The notes under the pieces are model-generated. The model did no database searches. It worked only from the letters and a program-made list of their open reading frames with translations, and was not told where the DNA came from. The position numbers were made by a program, and so were the translations under genes. A DNA stretch of 7,062 nt from CAYLGY01 sp964383325 (GTDB lineage Bacteria; Pseudomonadota; Alphaproteobacteria; Rhizobiales; Rhizobiaceae). Numbering within the stretch: position 1 is the stretch's first letter; every line of letters starts with the position of its first letter. Positions 6,066 through 7,062 of the stretch are shown in pieces. The DNA lies in NCBI GenBank assembly GCA_964383325.1, contig CAYLGY010000110.1:1-7062 (forward strand), in the 5' to 3' direction.

Positions 6066-6629
6066 ATGGAGAACCGCCGCAGCCTGCTGGATCCCGATCC
6101 GGATTTGGAAAAAGGCCTTGAACTGGGCACGCAATTGATCGGCGAGCTGCTCGACGGGCCCGATTTCGAAGGCAAGAAGGTGCTCCAGCTCCTCGCCCAG
6201 GGCCTGACCCTGTCTGAGATCCACGGAATCTCCGAAACGCAGCTCGATGTGCTCTTCCAGAAGGCGGCGCAATTGCTGGAGGCCGGCGAAATCGAGAATT
6301 CCCGCCAGCTTTTCCTGACGATCGTCCGGCTGCAGCCTCTCGAGGAACGCTACACCTACGGTCTTGCCACCACCTATCAGATCGAGGGGGATTTCCGTAC
6401 CGCCGGACGGCTCTACGCATTCTATCTCAACATGAATGCCGATTGCGTGCATGGCCGCCTGCGCCTTGCCGAATGCCTGCTCGCCGAGAGCGAATTCGAG
6501 TCCGCGATCGACCTGTTCTCATCGGTTGCGGAAGAGGAGGAGCTGGCCGGATCGCTGCCGGAGCTTCGCACCTATGCCGCGGAGATGGTCCGCCGATGCG
6601 AAAGCATGCGCCAAGGCGCGGCGCACTGA
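6066..6629 (+). CDS. sycD: SycD/LcrH-family translocator chaperone (class II, TPR)
   Basis: The 187-residue product (LcrH is 168) has three tetratricopeptide repeats at about 58-91, 92-125 and 126-159. The family pattern is clear: GISETQLDVLFQKAAQLLEAGEIENSRQLF, then YTYGLATTYQIEGDFRTAGRLYAFYLNMN, then GRLRLAECLLAESEFESAIDLF, matching LcrH's 'FFLGLGACRQAMGQYDLAIHSY' and 'AAECLLQKGELAEAE'. SycD-type chaperones bind short N-terminal segments of both pore-forming translocators (SctE and SctB) in the concave TPR face and keep them soluble until export; in Yersinia LcrH also takes part in regulation. The N-terminal extension (about 1-50) contains LIGELLDGPDFEGKKVLQLLAQGLTLSEI, an amphipathic helix region used for dimerisation in relatives. 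A strong GGAGG precedes the ATG by six bases. The next gene, 37 bp on, is its expected client. Confidence 0.92.
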   Translation: MENRRSLLDPDPDLEKGLELGTQLIGELLDGPDFEGKKVLQLLAQGLTLSEIHGISETQLDVLFQKAAQLLEAGEIENSRQLFLTIVRLQPLEERYTYGLATTYQIEGDFRTAGRLYAFYLNMNADCVHGRLRLAECLLAESEFESAIDLFSSVAEEEELAGSLPELRTYAAEMVRRCESMRQGAAH

Positions 6630-6666
6630 GCGCTTCCCGACATCAAGACATGCATATGGAGCGGAC

Positions 6667-7062
6667 ATGAGAGTCGAACGTCAGAGCCAGGTCGAGATCA
6701 AGCAGATCCAGAACGAGAAGGTCGAAACCTCGGAGCCGTCAGTTGGCCGGGGATATTCGGGGAAGAGCGGAAACGACACGGATCTCCTGACCGTCGAGCA
6801 AGGCACTCCGGACTTTCAATATGTCTTCCGAAGCCTTTCCCTGATGATCCAGACCGGGTCGCATGACGAGATCGAGGTCGCCCTGGTCGAAATCATGGAA
6901 GCACTCGGCAAGGTGCTTTCCGACATCGAGGAAGACAAGATCGTGATGAGCCAGGAGCAGATCCGGGCCAGCCTCGAATCCAAGCTTGAGAAGCTGGAAG
7001 AAGCTGACAAGAAGCTGCAGCGCGCCCTGCGCAAGGACAAGGGTAGCGGCACCTGGGGCAAG
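6667..7062 (+). CDS. sctE: Hydrophobic translocator SctE (YopB/IpaB family), N-terminal part (cut by right edge)
   Basis: The reading frame is open for 132 codons from the ATG at 6667 to the window end; GGAG lies five bases before the start. The first 45 residues are polar and probably disordered, containing the secretion signal and chaperone-binding region. Next come helices SLSLMIQTGSHDEIEVALVEIMEALGKVL (about 56-84) and a lysine/glutamate-rich coiled coil from about 90 to 124 (IRASLESKLEKLEEADKKL). The sequence then reaches GSGTWGK (126-132), the phrase that in YopB/PopB/IpaB proteins just precedes the first transmembrane hairpin. SctE inserts into the host membrane and forms the translocon pore with SctB. 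The two membrane helices and C-terminus are beyond the window. Position directly after the SycD-type chaperone agrees with lcrH-yopB. A different coiled-coil export substrate is possible but less likely. Confidence 0.8.
   Translation, partial: MRVERQSQVEIKQIQNEKVETSEPSVGRGYSGKSGNDTDLLTVEQGTPDFQYVFRSLSLMIQTGSHDEIEVALVEIMEALGKVLSDIEEDKIVMSQEQIRASLESKLEKLEEADKKLQRALRKDKGSGTWGK

Noticed and set aside
1..7062. Insertion sequences, CRISPR arrays, tRNA genes or attachment-site repeats marking island borders.
   Set aside because: None seen; no transposase-like frame, no spaced repeats and no tRNA-like cloverleaf were found on reading.

Overview
The window is one flank of a type III secretion system (T3SS, injectisome) locus of the Ysc family. 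Six adjacent genes match, in identity and largely in order, the yopN-tyeA-sycN-yscX-yscY ... lcrV-lcrH-yopB region of Yersinia. GC-rich codon use and strong GGAG-type ribosome sites suggest a proteobacterium, possibly an alphaproteobacterium. That placement is inference; nothing here fixes the genus. All homology calls come from reading translated sequence against remembered family members, not from a search.

Layout. Minus strand, read right to left from about 2726: gatekeeper sctW (YopN plus TyeA in one polypeptide), then its class I chaperone sycN 14 bp downstream. After a 131-bp gap come two genes that look like ordinary chromosome: a TRIC/UPF0126 membrane protein and the N-terminal part of an XRE-family regulator cut by the left edge. 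The XRE gene is easy to miss because it has no stop codon inside the window. Plus strand, starting from a 172-bp divergent gap (2727-2898): a small unrecognised gene, a 607-residue secreted-type protein in the slot where lcrV would be expected, sctX, sctY, a SycD/LcrH-type translocator chaperone and the start of the hydrophobic translocator sctE, cut by the right edge.

How they work together. In the Ysc family SctX and SctY form a complex with the export gate SctV and are needed for early substrate export. SctW, held by SycN (normally with a YscB-type partner), stops effector release until host contact. SycD keeps the translocators SctE and SctB soluble until they are exported to make the host-membrane pore. 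The tip protein SctA scaffolds that pore; the 607-residue protein is the best tip candidate here by position and by its C-terminal helix pattern, but it is about twice the usual size. The least understood parts are this large protein and the small gene before it. sctV, sctB and the regulators lie outside the window or elsewhere.
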